From CAZGOM01 sp964542875 (GTDB taxonomy: Bacteria > Planctomycetota > Phycisphaerae > Phycisphaerales > Phycisphaeraceae): DNA of 64,000 nt. The position numbers were made by a program, and so were the translations under genes. Of the stretch, positions 25,228-33,607 are shown piece by piece. The stretch spans positions 10,181-74,180 of the forward strand of contig CAZIWA010000013.1 in assembly GCA_964542875.1 (NCBI GenBank), written 5' to 3'. How positions within the stretch are numbered: position 1 is the stretch's first letter; the number at the start of each line of letters is the position of its first letter. Below the pieces are notes generated by a model. It was given only the letters and a program-made list of their open reading frames with translations, had not been told where the DNA came from and searched no databases.

Positions 25228-26738
25228 TGGAGCCGGGAGAGGACAACCAGGCGACGGCGGGCACGCACCTGGCGCGGGCGAGCTGGTTTATGGATCGGGA
25301 CCGGAACCAGGAGGCGCTCAATGAACTCTACCGGGCCGTGGAGGCTGATCCATTCCAAGCTTTGGCCTCGGCGATGGCGAGCGTTTGCCTTTACCGGATG
25401 GGCAGATACGAAGCGTTGGAATGGGCCTGGGATGCGCTGGAGCTAGACCCCCAAATGGCGTATGCCCATTACGCGCTGGCGCTGTGCATGTGGGGGCTGG
25501 TGGATAGGCAGAGCCGGGCGCTGAGCGCGATCGATACGGCGATCGCGCAGGACCCGGGATCGGCTGCGTTTGTTGCGCAAAAGGCGATATTCCTGAGAAT
25601 TCGGGGAGAGTGGGACCGCGCGCTGGAACGTATCAACCATGCCGTGGCGCTTGCGCCGGAAAGCGCAATATTCCGCGTTCAAAAAAGCGAGATCCTGATC
25701 TGCTTGAGACTCCATCAAGAGGCGTTGGCCGCGGCATACGAGGCGGTGAGGCTGGGGCCGGAAAATGCTTCGGCGCATGCAGCGCTGGGCAAGGCGCTGA
25801 TGACGCTTGGCCGGCATGAGGAAGCCGTGGCGGCGTACCGTGAAGCGTTACGCCTGGACCCAAACTCCATGAGTCGGCCGATTCAGCTTCAATTGCTGGA
25901 TGCGCTGAGGCATCGGAGCTGGCTTCATCCGCTGGCGCAATGGGTGGAAGACCGAAGCGAGTTCGTGAGCCGGAAGTGGGAAAAGGTCGGGAATCGGGAG
26001 CTTCAGATCGACGGTGCGAAAGTGATGAAGTTTCTCATCTGGACCGGGGTGGTGGCGGCGATGATGCTGGCGCCCTGCGTGATACCGGGGGTGCTTGCGA
26101 AAGTACAAAACGGGATCGTGATCGGGGTGATGACGGCGCTTGCCGGTGCGATGGGTTTGCTGGTGGCGCTTTTGCTCTGGTTTCTGAGCTTGGCCATTCT
26201 GAAACAGATGGTGGTGTTCACCCTGCTGAGAGACCCGGAAGCGCGGGTGTTTATCCCCCAGGAGATAGCGGCTTCGGCGGTGGGGCTTGCGGCGTATGTG
26301 GCAAGCCTGCCGGCGGTGGCGGGGGTGTTATGGTTCGCGGTGCAGTCGCCGCTGGATACGATCAAGATCGCGTCAGCGTTTTTCATGATGGCGATGCTCG
26401 GGTTGTTTTTCGCGCTGATGGTGGGGAAGGGCGATACGAAGGTGGTGAAGCTGTTTGGCGGCGCGATGGCGGTGACATGCGTGCTGCTGGGCGTGGCGGT
26501 GGCAGTGCAGGGGGCTTCCGGGGAATGGGTGGCGGTGAACAAGGTGCTGACATCCCCGGTGTTTATCCTGGCGCCGGTGATTTTGGTCTATTTCGGGGCG
26601 GCGCTGCTGGAGGTGTGGAGAGAACAGACCACGCCTGTGCCGAAGGTGGTGAAGCGGAAGATGACCTATTTCGAGGCGATTGCGATGGTCAACAAGCGTG
26701 AAAAGCAAGATGCGCGCAGGGGTACAGCGGATGAATAG
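25224..26738 (+). CDS. TPR-repeat protein with C-terminal membrane domain, paralogue 2
   Basis: 504 residues. It begins inside the stop of paralogue 1 and has the same layout: WFMDRDRNQEALNELYRAVE mirrors the first protein's MGRGRNQEALEYLQ. TPR repeats run to about residue 225 (ENASAHAALGKALMTLGRHEEAV), then four or five membrane helices (LIWTGVVAAMMLAPCVIPGV onward) and a short charged tail. Translational coupling suggests the two proteins are made in equal amounts, perhaps as a heteromeric membrane complex. The convergent neighbour is a membrane-anchored protein kinase, which may be coincidental. Confidence 0.82.
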   Translation: MMEPGEDNQATAGTHLARASWFMDRDRNQEALNELYRAVEADPFQALASAMASVCLYRMGRYEALEWAWDALELDPQMAYAHYALALCMWGLVDRQSRALSAIDTAIAQDPGSAAFVAQKAIFLRIRGEWDRALERINHAVALAPESAIFRVQKSEILICLRLHQEALAAAYEAVRLGPENASAHAALGKALMTLGRHEEAVAAYREALRLDPNSMSRPIQLQLLDALRHRSWLHPLAQWVEDRSEFVSRKWEKVGNRELQIDGAKVMKFLIWTGVVAAMMLAPCVIPGVLAKVQNGIVIGVMTALAGAMGLLVALLLWFLSLAILKQMVVFTLLRDPEARVFIPQEIAASAVGLAAYVASLPAVAGVLWFAVQSPLDTIKIASAFFMMAMLGLFFALMVGKGDTKVVKLFGGAMAVTCVLLGVAVAVQGASGEWVAVNKVLTSPVFILAPVILVYFGAALLEVWREQTTPVPKVVKRKMTYFEAIAMVNKREKQDARRGTADE

Positions 26739-26826
26739 GTGGCGCGTGCAAGACACGGCGCCGCTGCGGGTGTGAGGTATCGTCGCCGGCGTTTCCGGCT
26801 TACGGGTTTTTGGCGCTAAGCGGGGC

Positions 26827-27885
26827 TTAGAGGATTTTGCTGAGCCAGAGGAGGAGGAAGAGGGCGGCGAGGGCCCAGCCGCCGATGGCGGGCCAGAACA
26901 TGGTTTCCTCGGTGAGAGGGGGGCGATCCTGGACGTAATAGCCGAGTTCGGCGTCGTCGCGGGATTTGGCGCGTTCGTCGGACTTGATGGGCATGGAGGT
27001 GCCCAGCTTGGTTTCGGCGTGGAGGGGGGCTTCGCCATTTTTGAGGGCGACGAGGTCTTCGATGAGGTCGGAGGTTTCGTCGTAGCGGTCTTTGGCCTGC
27101 TTGGCCATGCAGACCGTGATGATGGCTTCCATGCCCTCGGAGATTTTGGGGTTGAGCTTCTTGGGGGAGACCAGCGGCTCCTTGAGGTGTTTTTTCATGA
27201 CCTCTTGAGCGTTGTTGCCGTCGAAGGGGACGCGGCCGGTCATCATGCTGTAGGCGGTGGCGCCAAAGGCGTAGTAGTCGGCGCGGCGGTCGATCTGAGG
27301 GCTGGCGACGATCTGCTCCGGCGAGATGTAGTAGGGGGAGCCGAAGGCTTTGCCTTTCTCGTCGTGGTTGAGCTCGAGCTGGTCGGTGTCACGCGCGAGG
27401 CCCAGGTCGAGGATTTTCGCCGGGCCATTTTTGGAGAGCATGATGTTCTGAGGCTTGATGTCGCGGTGGACAATGCCAAAGTCGTGGGCATGCTGCATGC
27501 CGCGGGCGACGTCGAGCAGGATGTTGACGGCCTCTTCTTCGTCGAAGCGGGTGACTTCATTCATGGCATCGAATACGGTCTGGCCTTCGATGTATTCCAT
27601 GACGAAGAAATAGAACTCACCGGACTTACCGACGTCGATGGCGCCGACGATGTTGGGGTGGTTGAGTTTGGCCGCGGCGCGGCCTTCGGCGTAGAAGCGA
27701 TCAACGAATTCTTTGCGCGTGGTGGATTCTTTTGGGAGGACTTTGATGGCGACGGTGCGGTCGAGTGACAATTGCTTGGCTTTGTATACGCTGGCCATGC
27801 CGCCTCGGCCAAGGCGCGACAAAATCTGATACCCAGGTATCTGATGGCCCTGCTTATTTACACCCGTTGGTGCAGCGTCTGTCAT
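26827..27885 (-). CDS. Serine/threonine protein kinase with C-terminal membrane anchor
   Basis: 352 residues. An intact Hanks-type kinase domain (about 19-285): LGRGGMASVY glycine loop, AIKVL with the ATP-binding Lys (K48), FFVMEYIEGQT hinge, IVHRDIKPQNIML catalytic loop, ILDLGLARD (DLG variant of DFG) and GSPYYISPEQ. A charged linker follows, then one transmembrane helix at the extreme C-terminus (IGGWALAALFLLLWLSKIL), so the kinase faces the cytoplasm with no extracellular sensor. AAGGA lies 5 bases before the ATG. An imperfect hairpin lies in the leader at 27902-27948. Targets are unknown; the CxxC, TPR and regulator proteins nearby are only possibilities. Confidence 0.93.
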   Translation of the reverse strand: MTDAAPTGVNKQGHQIPGYQILSRLGRGGMASVYKAKQLSLDRTVAIKVLPKESTTRKEFVDRFYAEGRAAAKLNHPNIVGAIDVGKSGEFYFFVMEYIEGQTVFDAMNEVTRFDEEEAVNILLDVARGMQHAHDFGIVHRDIKPQNIMLSKNGPAKILDLGLARDTDQLELNHDEKGKAFGSPYYISPEQIVASPQIDRRADYYAFGATAYSMMTGRVPFDGNNAQEVMKKHLKEPLVSPKKLNPKISEGMEAIITVCMAKQAKDRYDETSDLIEDLVALKNGEAPLHAETKLGTSMPIKSDERAKSRDDAELGYYVQDRPPLTEETMFWPAIGGWALAALFLLLWLSKIL

Positions 27886-27901
27886 GGTTTCCTTTGTGAC
27901 T

Positions 27902-27948
27902 CAAGAGGTAGACCGGCCATCGGTGACCCGATTGGCCTACTGCTCTTG
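27902..27948. repeat. Long imperfect inverted repeat in the kinase leader
   Basis: Arms share CAAGAG, GTAG, GGCCA and TCGG blocks on both sides of a short centre at about 27924. On the minus strand it falls 15-65 bases before the kinase start and could fold in the 5' leader. No further gene is seen in 27886-28188. Confidence 0.3.
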
Positions 27949-28188
27949 CCTCCTCTCGCGCCCGGTTTCCACGGAAAGTATACCGGGGTTTTTAATCAAG
28001 TTCTTGCAATGGGGGAGAGGAAGAGGGTGGAGTCGAAAGGATTGATCGATTGTCGGGCGTCGATCAGAGATTACAGGGATGAAGCTGGGCCTCTTGTGAA
28101 TTTATGCGCGTAGCGGGATTCCGGGGCAGGTTCGGAAACCAGCCCCAGGCACCCATCGAACGCAGTATGGGGAATGATCAAGGGTGGC

Positions 28189-28860
28189 TCAGGCGCGGGA
28201 GTCCTGGACGATCTGGACGTATTGCCTGGCCAAGGCGGTGAGGCCGGCCCAGTCTTTGGCTTTGATGAGTTCTTTTTTGACCAGGGCGGAGCCGACGCCG
28301 AGGCAGGCTGCGCCGGCCTTGAGCCAGTCGGCGGCGGTGGTGAGGTCGACGCCGCCTGTGGGGGTGAGCTTGAGCTGGGGCATGGGGGCCAGGACGTCTT
28401 TGAAGTACTGAGGGCCTAAGTGGTTGGCGGGAAAGACTTTGACCATGTCTGCGCCAGCCTGCCAGGCGGAGAGGATTTCGGTGGGGGTGAAGGCGCCGGG
28501 GACGGCGGGCTTGTCGTAGCGGTGGGCCATTTCGATGACGGCGGGGTTGAAGGTGGGGGCGAAGATGAACTGCGCGCCGGCGAGGATGGCCAGGCGGGCG
28601 GTTTCCGGGTCGAGCACGCTGCCGACGCCGACCACGCATTCCTTGCCGAGCTTGGCGTTGGCCTTGGCGATGGCGTCGAGGGCGCCGGGTGTGGTCATGG
28701 TGATTTCGGAGACGAGGACGCCGCCGTCGCGGAGGGCCTGGCAGACGTCGATGAGCTGATCGGGCGAGTCGGCGCGGATGACGGCGATGATGCCGGAAGT
28801 TTCGATGCGGGCGGTGGTGAGAGCGCGGCCGGTGAGGCGGAGGGGGGCAGGGGTGGTCAT
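28189..28860 (-). CDS. eda: KDPG/KHG aldolase
   Basis: 223 residues, cytoplasmic. Cleaves 2-keto-3-deoxy-6-phosphogluconate to pyruvate and glyceraldehyde-3-phosphate (Entner-Doudoroff and uronate catabolism), and often 4-hydroxy-2-oxoglutarate too. Family marks: IIAVIRADSPDQLIDVCQAL, ISEITMTTPGAL-like first strand with the catalytic Glu, GVGSVLDPETARLAILAGAQF, the Schiff-base Lys in GADMVKVFPANHLGP, and LTPTGGVDLTTAADWLKAGA. The length is normal for the family. Together with the KDG kinase at 1678 it gives the last two steps from KDG. It is not in an obvious operon here. Confidence 0.93.
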   Translation of the reverse strand: MTTPAPLRLTGRALTTARIETSGIIAVIRADSPDQLIDVCQALRDGGVLVSEITMTTPGALDAIAKANAKLGKECVVGVGSVLDPETARLAILAGAQFIFAPTFNPAVIEMAHRYDKPAVPGAFTPTEILSAWQAGADMVKVFPANHLGPQYFKDVLAPMPQLKLTPTGGVDLTTAADWLKAGAACLGVGSALVKKELIKAKDWAGLTALARQYVQIVQDSRA

Positions 28861-28874
28861 GGGTGGGGTCCGGG

Positions 28875-28980
28875 AATGTTGGATGTCAGATATTTCACAA
28901 AAGAAGCTGGAGTCGGGTGGTGAGGGTGTCCGTTGGCGGCCCTAGCCCCAACCCTCTGATGAGGGGAGAGGGCTGGAGAA
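28875..28980. repeat. Composite intergenic element, copy A
   Basis: It begins with seven-base units AATGTTG-GATGTCA-GATATTT (28875-28895). A segment with GGCGGCCCT and an AACCCTCT/GGGGAGAGGG inverted repeat (28936-28976) follows, then TGGAGAAAA, leading into a hairpin terminator. The same order of parts occurs at 35554-35704. Confidence 0.55.
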
Positions 28981-29014
28981 AACAGCTCAACCCCGGGCGG
29001 GGCCGGGGTTGAGC
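28981..29014 (-). terminator. Terminator of the DUF2617 gene
   Basis: A perfect 11-bp stem GCTCAACCCCG / CGGGGTTGAGC (28985-28995 and 29004-29014). Read on the minus strand it is followed by TGTTTTCT. It lies 32 bases after the stop at 29047. Confidence 0.75.
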
Positions 29015-29046
29015 GATTGTAGCGATTTGGATTTTAGGACGAAAGT

Positions 29047-29715
29047 TTAGAGGATCTCGAAGATGGACTGGGTGCGAAGGACCAGACCCGTGGTGCCGAC
29101 CAGGTGGTAAGCCTGGAGGTGGAACTGCTTGCGGTACTTCTGGATGTCTACCAGTGAGAGGCTGGCCGAGCCGTCTTGTTCCTTCCAGGTGTGGAAGACC
29201 GCTTTGGATTCTGCGGCGAAGTCCTGCATTTCGCGGTAGGTGGCCATGTAGAGGTTGTCGGTGAGGGATTCGGTCTGCACGGTGGTGACATAACCCAGGG
29301 GTCCGTCAGCACTTAGCTGGTAATCTTTCTCGCCGAGGCAGGGGAGGGCGTGGATGAGGCCGGTTTCGGGAAGATGGTCGCCGTTTTCGATCACAGCTTC
29401 GGTGAGACAATGACGGTGGGCTGTGAAGCGTGCGACGTGACCTGCGGGGGCGATCCAGAGCTCAACTTCGTAGTCGCCGTGCTTATAACAGCGGCGATCC
29501 TGGAGGTTGAAGAGCTCGGGATGAAGCGCACGCCGGTAAAGCATCAGACGGAAGATTTGAGTGTGTGCGGACTTATGGCCGATACTCATTGCGTTTGGGT
29601 CCTTGATTTCAGGGGTGGCTTTGGAGCGCGGTATATTAGCAAAGCCGTCCGATGAAATAAAGGGAAAGTTAGCCTTGATTTTTTCGGCGGAGGTTGAATC
29701 CTTGTTCTTTTTCAT
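29047..29715 (-). CDS. DUF2617 family protein
   Basis: 222 residues, soluble. The pattern LYRRALHPELFNLQDRRCY, then YEVELWIAPAGHVARF, LTEAVIENGDHLPETGL and the C-terminal HLVGTTGLVLRTQSIFEIL matches my memory of DUF2617, a family of unknown function. The N-terminal ~45 residues are polar and probably disordered. GGGAG lies a few bases before the ATG. It is divergent from the CYTH gene, with 90 bases between the starts, and ends at a hairpin terminator. Several conserved His and Glu residues could bind a metal or phosphate, but no function is established. Confidence 0.65.
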   Translation of the reverse strand: MKKNKDSTSAEKIKANFPFISSDGFANIPRSKATPEIKDPNAMSIGHKSAHTQIFRLMLYRRALHPELFNLQDRRCYKHGDYEVELWIAPAGHVARFTAHRHCLTEAVIENGDHLPETGLIHALPCLGEKDYQLSADGPLGYVTTVQTESLTDNLYMATYREMQDFAAESKAVFHTWKEQDGSASLSLVDIQKYRKQFHLQAYHLVGTTGLVLRTQSIFEIL

Positions 29716-29805
29716 CGTGCTCCCAACGTAAAAGTGGTCGTTTCTTTACGGTATGCGTCACGAACGGTTCGCGAGAAATCATTTCATCAACTGGAATTGG
29801 ACTCA

Positions 29806-30375
29806 ATGGCTATCGAAATTGAAGCGAAATTGAGGATGACAGACCCGGAAGCGATCAAGCGGAAGCTGAAAGCTCACCAAGGAAGGTTCCTCAAAACGGG
29901 GCTTGAGGTCAATATCTTTTTCGATACGCCGGAAAAAAATCTTTTAAGGCAAGATAAAGGACTCAGGATCCGGTCGGTGAAGAACCTGGGGACTGGCGAG
30001 GTTTCCACCGTGGTGACTTTCAAGGGGCCGCGAGCGGCGGGTATTCTTAAGTCTCGTCAAGAGAATGAGTTAGGGGTTGATGATCTGGATGCTGGTTGCC
30101 GGCTTTTCGAGGCGCTGGGGTATGTGCAGACGATCCGGTTTGAAAAAAAGCGCGAAAGCTGGCTTTTAGATGACGCCAAGGTGGAATTGGATACGCTGCC
30201 GGTTCTGGGAAGCTTCCTGGAGGTGGAAGCACCAAGCCAGGAGAGCGTGATGGCGGTGGTGGAGAAGCTTGGGCAGAGCGGGGGTGATTTTTTGACGCAG
30301 AGCTATGCGGCGATGCTGGCCGACGCGGTGGAGGCCGATGCGAGCGGGCGGAAGATCGTGTGTTTTACCCCTTAA
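29806..30375 (+). CDS. CYTH-domain protein (class IV adenylyl cyclase/thiamine-triphosphatase type)
   Basis: 189 residues, cytoplasmic. MAIEIEAKLRM opens with the E-x-E-x-K signature of the CYTH (triphosphate tunnel metalloenzyme) fold. NIFFDTPEKNLLRQDKGLRIRS and STVVTFKGP supply further tunnel Arg/Lys residues, and KVELDTLPVLGSFLEVEA supplies the acidic metal-binding strand. Members hydrolyse inorganic or organic triphosphates, or make cAMP; the sequence does not decide which. The MAIEIE start is preferred over an upstream in-frame start because EIEAKLR normally begins the fold. A cyclic-nucleotide-binding protein lies 1.1 kb downstream, which makes cAMP synthesis worth testing. It overlaps the convergent glycosyltransferase by 11 bases. 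Confidence 0.87.
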   Translation: MAIEIEAKLRMTDPEAIKRKLKAHQGRFLKTGLEVNIFFDTPEKNLLRQDKGLRIRSVKNLGTGEVSTVVTFKGPRAAGILKSRQENELGVDDLDAGCRLFEALGYVQTIRFEKKRESWLLDDAKVELDTLPVLGSFLEVEAPSQESVMAVVEKLGQSGGDFLTQSYAAMLADAVEADASGRKIVCFTP

Positions 30376-31291
30376 AGCCGTGGGAGAGGACTTCCTTGTA
30401 GAACCGGGGGTTTAACCAGCGGTTGGGGACCTGGGCGAAGGGGGGGAAGTTTTGAATGAGAGAGCGCATGACCGCGGGGTGGGTGCCGTGGAATTTTTTG
30501 AGGGCGGGGTAGCGGTCGATGAAACTGCCGAATTTGTTGTTTTTACGGGCGTTTTTCTCTTCTTCGGTGAGGGTGCCCCACCAGAGCTTTTCAACCATGC
30601 CGAGTTTGGCGTCCAGGTCTTCCTTGGATTTGACCCAGCCGTAATGGAAGACACGGGCCTTGGGGGAAAAGGGGCCGGCGGCGGGGTCTTTGGCCCATTG
30701 GACGTGGTGGCCCAGGTGATGCTTATCCAGATAGCCGTTGCGGACGGGGCCGGAGTAGTTGGGGATGCCGGGGCCGCAGGCGTCGCCGAAGATTTCGGAG
30801 GCGCCGTCGAGGCGGACCAGACGGGATGCCTTGTGGTACATCCAGGGGTCGGTGGTCTGGTAGTCCAGCACGAAGTGGAGGTACTGGAAGAGGAGGGCTT
30901 TGACCTCGGGGTGGCTTGCCCAATGGTCGGCGGCCTTGCGGACGAGGGGGAGGTCGTCCTCGTGAATGACTTCATCGGCCTGGATGTAGAAACCCCAGGT
31001 GCAGTTGGTGGCGCGGGCGGCGGCGAGGGCCTTGTTGGCCTCGATGGCGAGAACGGTGCCGTCGACCTTCACATCCGGCCAAGTGCTTTCCAGGACCTGG
31101 ACCTTGGGGCTGATGCCGCGGACGCGGTCTAAGGTGTCATCGTCGCTCTTACCGACAACGAAGACGAATTGATCGCAGATGGGCAGCACGCTTAAGACGG
31201 CGGCTTCCACGGGGTATTTGAGTCGGGTGAGATTTTTTCCGAAACCAAAACCGCAGATGGTGGCAGGCGCGGGTGTGAGCAAGGAATTCAT
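30365..31291 (-). CDS. Glycosyltransferase (family 2-like)
   Basis: About 308 residues. MNSLLTPAPATICGFGFGKN leads into a GT-A-like fold: AAVLSVLPICDQFVFVVGKS resembles the nucleotide-sugar-binding first strands, and GFYIQADEVIHEDDLP gives an acidic motif like the metal-binding D-x-D region. AKDPAAGPFSPKARVFHYGW and the Trp/Tyr-rich C-terminus fit related planctomycete transferases. It probably adds a sugar to an envelope component. A start 69 bases upstream is possible but would add a hydrophobic leader that looks unrelated. It is convergent with the CYTH gene, with overlapping ends. Confidence 0.68.
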   Translation of the reverse strand: MNSLLTPAPATICGFGFGKNLTRLKYPVEAAVLSVLPICDQFVFVVGKSDDDTLDRVRGISPKVQVLESTWPDVKVDGTVLAIEANKALAAARATNCTWGFYIQADEVIHEDDLPLVRKAADHWASHPEVKALLFQYLHFVLDYQTTDPWMYHKASRLVRLDGASEIFGDACGPGIPNYSGPVRNGYLDKHHLGHHVQWAKDPAAGPFSPKARVFHYGWVKSKEDLDAKLGMVEKLWWGTLTEEEKNARKNNKFGSFIDRYPALKKFHGTHPAVMRSLIQNFPPFAQVPNRWLNPRFYKEVLSHGFKG

Positions 31292-31450
31292 GGCCTCAAT
31301 GGCAGGAATCAAAAACCCACAAAAACCGATGGCAAAGTCCGGTATGGGCAGTATTATCATAACCGGTTGGGGAGGCGTGGTCCTGTGAGCGTTGTAGTTG
31401 CCTCATGGAGCGTCGATTCATCTGACCTATATTCATTTCAGGAGTAGACA

Positions 31451-31939
31451 ATGGTGGATTTGAGCGAATTGACCAAAGACCTGCCTGTCCGGAAGGTGGC
31501 CGCCGGCGAAGTGATCATTGCCCAAGGCACGACCACGGGGTGCGCATACATCCTGGAAACCGGAACAGTGGAGGTGCTCAAGGACGGCGCCCAGATCACC
31601 ACGGTGAAAGACAAGGGAGCGCTGTTTGGCGAACTTTCGTTCCTGCTGAACTCCAACCACCAGGCGACGGTGAAAGCGGTGACGGAATGCTCCGTGTACG
31701 TGCTGGAAAACTTCGATAAGGTGGCGAACCAGACAGAGCTTTCGCTGTTTTTGGCGCAAGTGCTGGCCAAACGCCTGGTGGCCACCAACGAAGTGCTGGC
31801 GGAAGCCCGGAACCAGTTCAAAGAACTGCTGCAAGGGAGCAAGGACGATACGGTTGCGCAGAAGGAATTCAAGAGCAAGGTGTCATCGGCGTGGGAACGG
31901 TTCAATGAGATGATGCGGACGAAGATCGCGGATTTCTAA
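31451..31939 (+). CDS. Cyclic-nucleotide-binding domain protein without a DNA-binding domain
   Basis: 162 residues. Residues 10-115 are a cNMP-binding (CRP-type) beta-roll: VAAGEVIIAQGTTTGCAYIL, GTVEVLKDGAQITTV, then GALFGELSFLLNSNHQATVKA, which corresponds to the phosphate-binding cassette with FGELSFL, although the usual R-A-A-T is H-Q-A-T. The remaining ~45 residues are helical and charged, and no helix-turn-helix follows. It may be a stand-alone sensor that binds other proteins. AGGAG sits 7 bases before the ATG and a terminator follows 50 bases after the stop, so it is a single-gene unit. Confidence 0.82.
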   Translation: MVDLSELTKDLPVRKVAAGEVIIAQGTTTGCAYILETGTVEVLKDGAQITTVKDKGALFGELSFLLNSNHQATVKAVTECSVYVLENFDKVANQTELSLFLAQVLAKRLVATNEVLAEARNQFKELLQGSKDDTVAQKEFKSKVSSAWERFNEMMRTKIADF

Positions 31940-31988
31940 GAAAGGTCTGGGGTTCCAAGGGGTGGTCAGGGAAATTAAAGACAACGGG

Positions 31989-32022
31989 CAGGGCGTCCTT
32001 TTTGGGGCGCTCTGTTTTATTT
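31989..32022 (+). terminator. Rho-independent terminator after the cNMP-binding gene
   Basis: A ten-base stem, CAGGGCGTCC against GGGCGCTCTG with two G-T pairs, a six-base loop and a TTTTATTT tail. Confidence 0.75.
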
Positions 32023-32173
32023 GGTCACAGAAGAGGAGTTTTTGGGGTGGTGGGAATCCTGATGGGAGGGAGAGTGGATCAGCCGATTGGAGATTTCCAG
32101 GCTGGGGCTAGTATTGGGGTAGATCAAGTGAGCCTGCTTTTTAACAGGCCGACTTTTGATAAAGGAGACAGTC

Positions 32174-32392
32174 ATGCCAATGCTTAGAATTCTTGGAATC
32201 GGTATCGGCGCCGCAGGCATCGTTCTGCTGGTGCTTGGGATCATGGCGACGGATACGTTTGGTGAAGGGTTCATGAAGTCCTTCACCGGGCATTACTCAG
32301 ACCAGACGGTGTGGTTCATCGCGGGCGGCGCAGCCGGCATCGTGGTGGGCGGCATTATGGCTGGGATGGGCGGAAAGAAGGGTCTGGTGTAA
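32174..32392 (+). CDS. Small DUF3185-like membrane protein
   Basis: 72 residues. Two transmembrane helices (LGIGIGAAGIVLLVLGIMAT and VWFIAGGAAGIVVGGIMAGM) flank FGEGFMKSFTGHYSDQ, which matches the F-F-T-G-x-x-[ST]-D centre of DUF3185 proteins as I remember them. AAAGGAG lies 6 bases before the ATG at 32174, deciding the start over an in-frame ATG 18 bases upstream. It stands alone between a terminator and a 278-base gene-free stretch (32393-32670) where I see only short hairpins. The function is unknown; such proteins are often stress-related. Confidence 0.78.
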   Translation: MPMLRILGIGIGAAGIVLLVLGIMATDTFGEGFMKSFTGHYSDQTVWFIAGGAAGIVVGGIMAGMGGKKGLV

Positions 32393-32670
32393 GTAAGCGC
32401 GAGTTGGTTCGGAAGGCGATCGCTTTTCGAATCCTCGGAGCACCAAGGGGATAGGTCCATCAAAGGGACCAGTCCCCGAAATTAAAAATCAATGCGGTTT
32501 TCAGATGCCATGGGTCGTGCGACTACGCGGGCGTAAGTGTTCAAGGCCACCGGCTGAGTGAACATGCGCCTGACGGAAGCAACCCGTGGCGTCTGGCTTT
32601 CTGGGGAAGCACTTTTTAGGCCGGATTACGAAGATGTTTAATCCGACCTACCGCACAAGTTTTCGCGGTG

Positions 32671-33582
32671 TTACGCGAGTTGGTTAGAGAAGGTGATGGT
32701 GTTCCAGCGTTCGGGGATGTGGATGTTGTCGTTGCCCATGATGCTCCAGGTCCAACCTTTGGCGGTGCGGGCTGCGCGATCGTGGTGGCAGCGGTAGGCG
32801 CTGCAGCGCAGGGTCTCACCGGGTTTGGGTGGGAAGGCTTTTGCAGGAGCGATGTGCTGAAGGCCGGCCCAGGGGAAGGCCATGGTGACGGTCCAGCCGT
32901 TGTCTTTGATTTCGGGGCAGTTGATGGTGCCGTCGATGTGGACGGCGTGTTTGACGCCTTTGAGCTGGTAGTTCAGGTCGGCGTGACGGCCGATTTTCTC
33001 GCCGTCACGGGCGACGTAGTACAGGAAGTCGGGGGCTTTGAAGAGCTCTTCGAGTTCGGCGAAGCGTTGTTGTTCGATCAAAGGTTGAACCCAGGTCCAG
33101 CGGATCTGGTAGCTGGTGTTGAGGGCGTTTAGCCCGATTTCGTAGTAGTGAGAGCCGCCGTCGATGAAGAACTCGACATCTTCGTCGTTGAAATAGATGT
33201 GGTCGTTGAAGCCGGTCATGGATGCGCGGATGTCGGGGTCCTGGACTTTGTAGCCGGCGTAGAGGTACTGGTCGTCCCAGAGAAGGGCGATGCGGGTGTC
33301 GTAAGGCGTGGGGGAGCCGTCGTGCATTTTGCCGAAGGGCTCGGACCAGTTGGCGCGGGCCCAGACTTTTTCGCTGAGGCGGCCGTCAATGGTGATGGGC
33401 TCGGGCGTGCGCAGGCAGGTGTATTGCTTTACCGGCGGGAGCTTGGTGAGGTCGACCTGAGGGACGCGGGCCCAGCGGCCGAACTTCGTTCTGGGGGATG
33501 GGCCTATTTCGACGGGGCCGATCTGGCTGAGGTCGTTAAACGCAGCGGGGACACCGGCGGTGAGGGAATGGTCTTGAGTCAT
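32671..33582 (-). CDS. CBM9/DOMON-like carbohydrate-binding protein
   Basis: 303 residues. EPITIDGRLSEKVWARANWS, then TRIALLWDDQYLYAGYKVQDPDI and YFNDEDVEFFIDGG, are the hallmark strands of family 9-like carbohydrate-binding modules; YEIGLNALNT and GWTVTMAFPWAGL complete the sandwich. No catalytic partner domain or signal peptide is visible, which is unusual because these modules normally ride on exported enzymes. The start MTQDHS has AAAGG six bases upstream. It lies 25 bases after the esterase gene in the same direction, so the two are probably one operon acting on a sugar ester or polysaccharide. Confidence 0.78.
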   Translation of the reverse strand: MTQDHSLTAGVPAAFNDLSQIGPVEIGPSPRTKFGRWARVPQVDLTKLPPVKQYTCLRTPEPITIDGRLSEKVWARANWSEPFGKMHDGSPTPYDTRIALLWDDQYLYAGYKVQDPDIRASMTGFNDHIYFNDEDVEFFIDGGSHYYEIGLNALNTSYQIRWTWVQPLIEQQRFAELEELFKAPDFLYYVARDGEKIGRHADLNYQLKGVKHAVHIDGTINCPEIKDNGWTVTMAFPWAGLQHIAPAKAFPPKPGETLRCSAYRCHHDRAARTAKGWTWSIMGNDNIHIPERWNTITFSNQLA

Positions 33583-33607
33583 GGGAACCTTTTGGGGGTG
33601 AAGGGGA

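Noticed and set aside
32660..32680. TGTTACGCGAGTTGG, resembling the LacI palindrome
   Set aside because: Only one half matches, and it overlaps the stop codon of the CBM9-like gene rather than a promoter.
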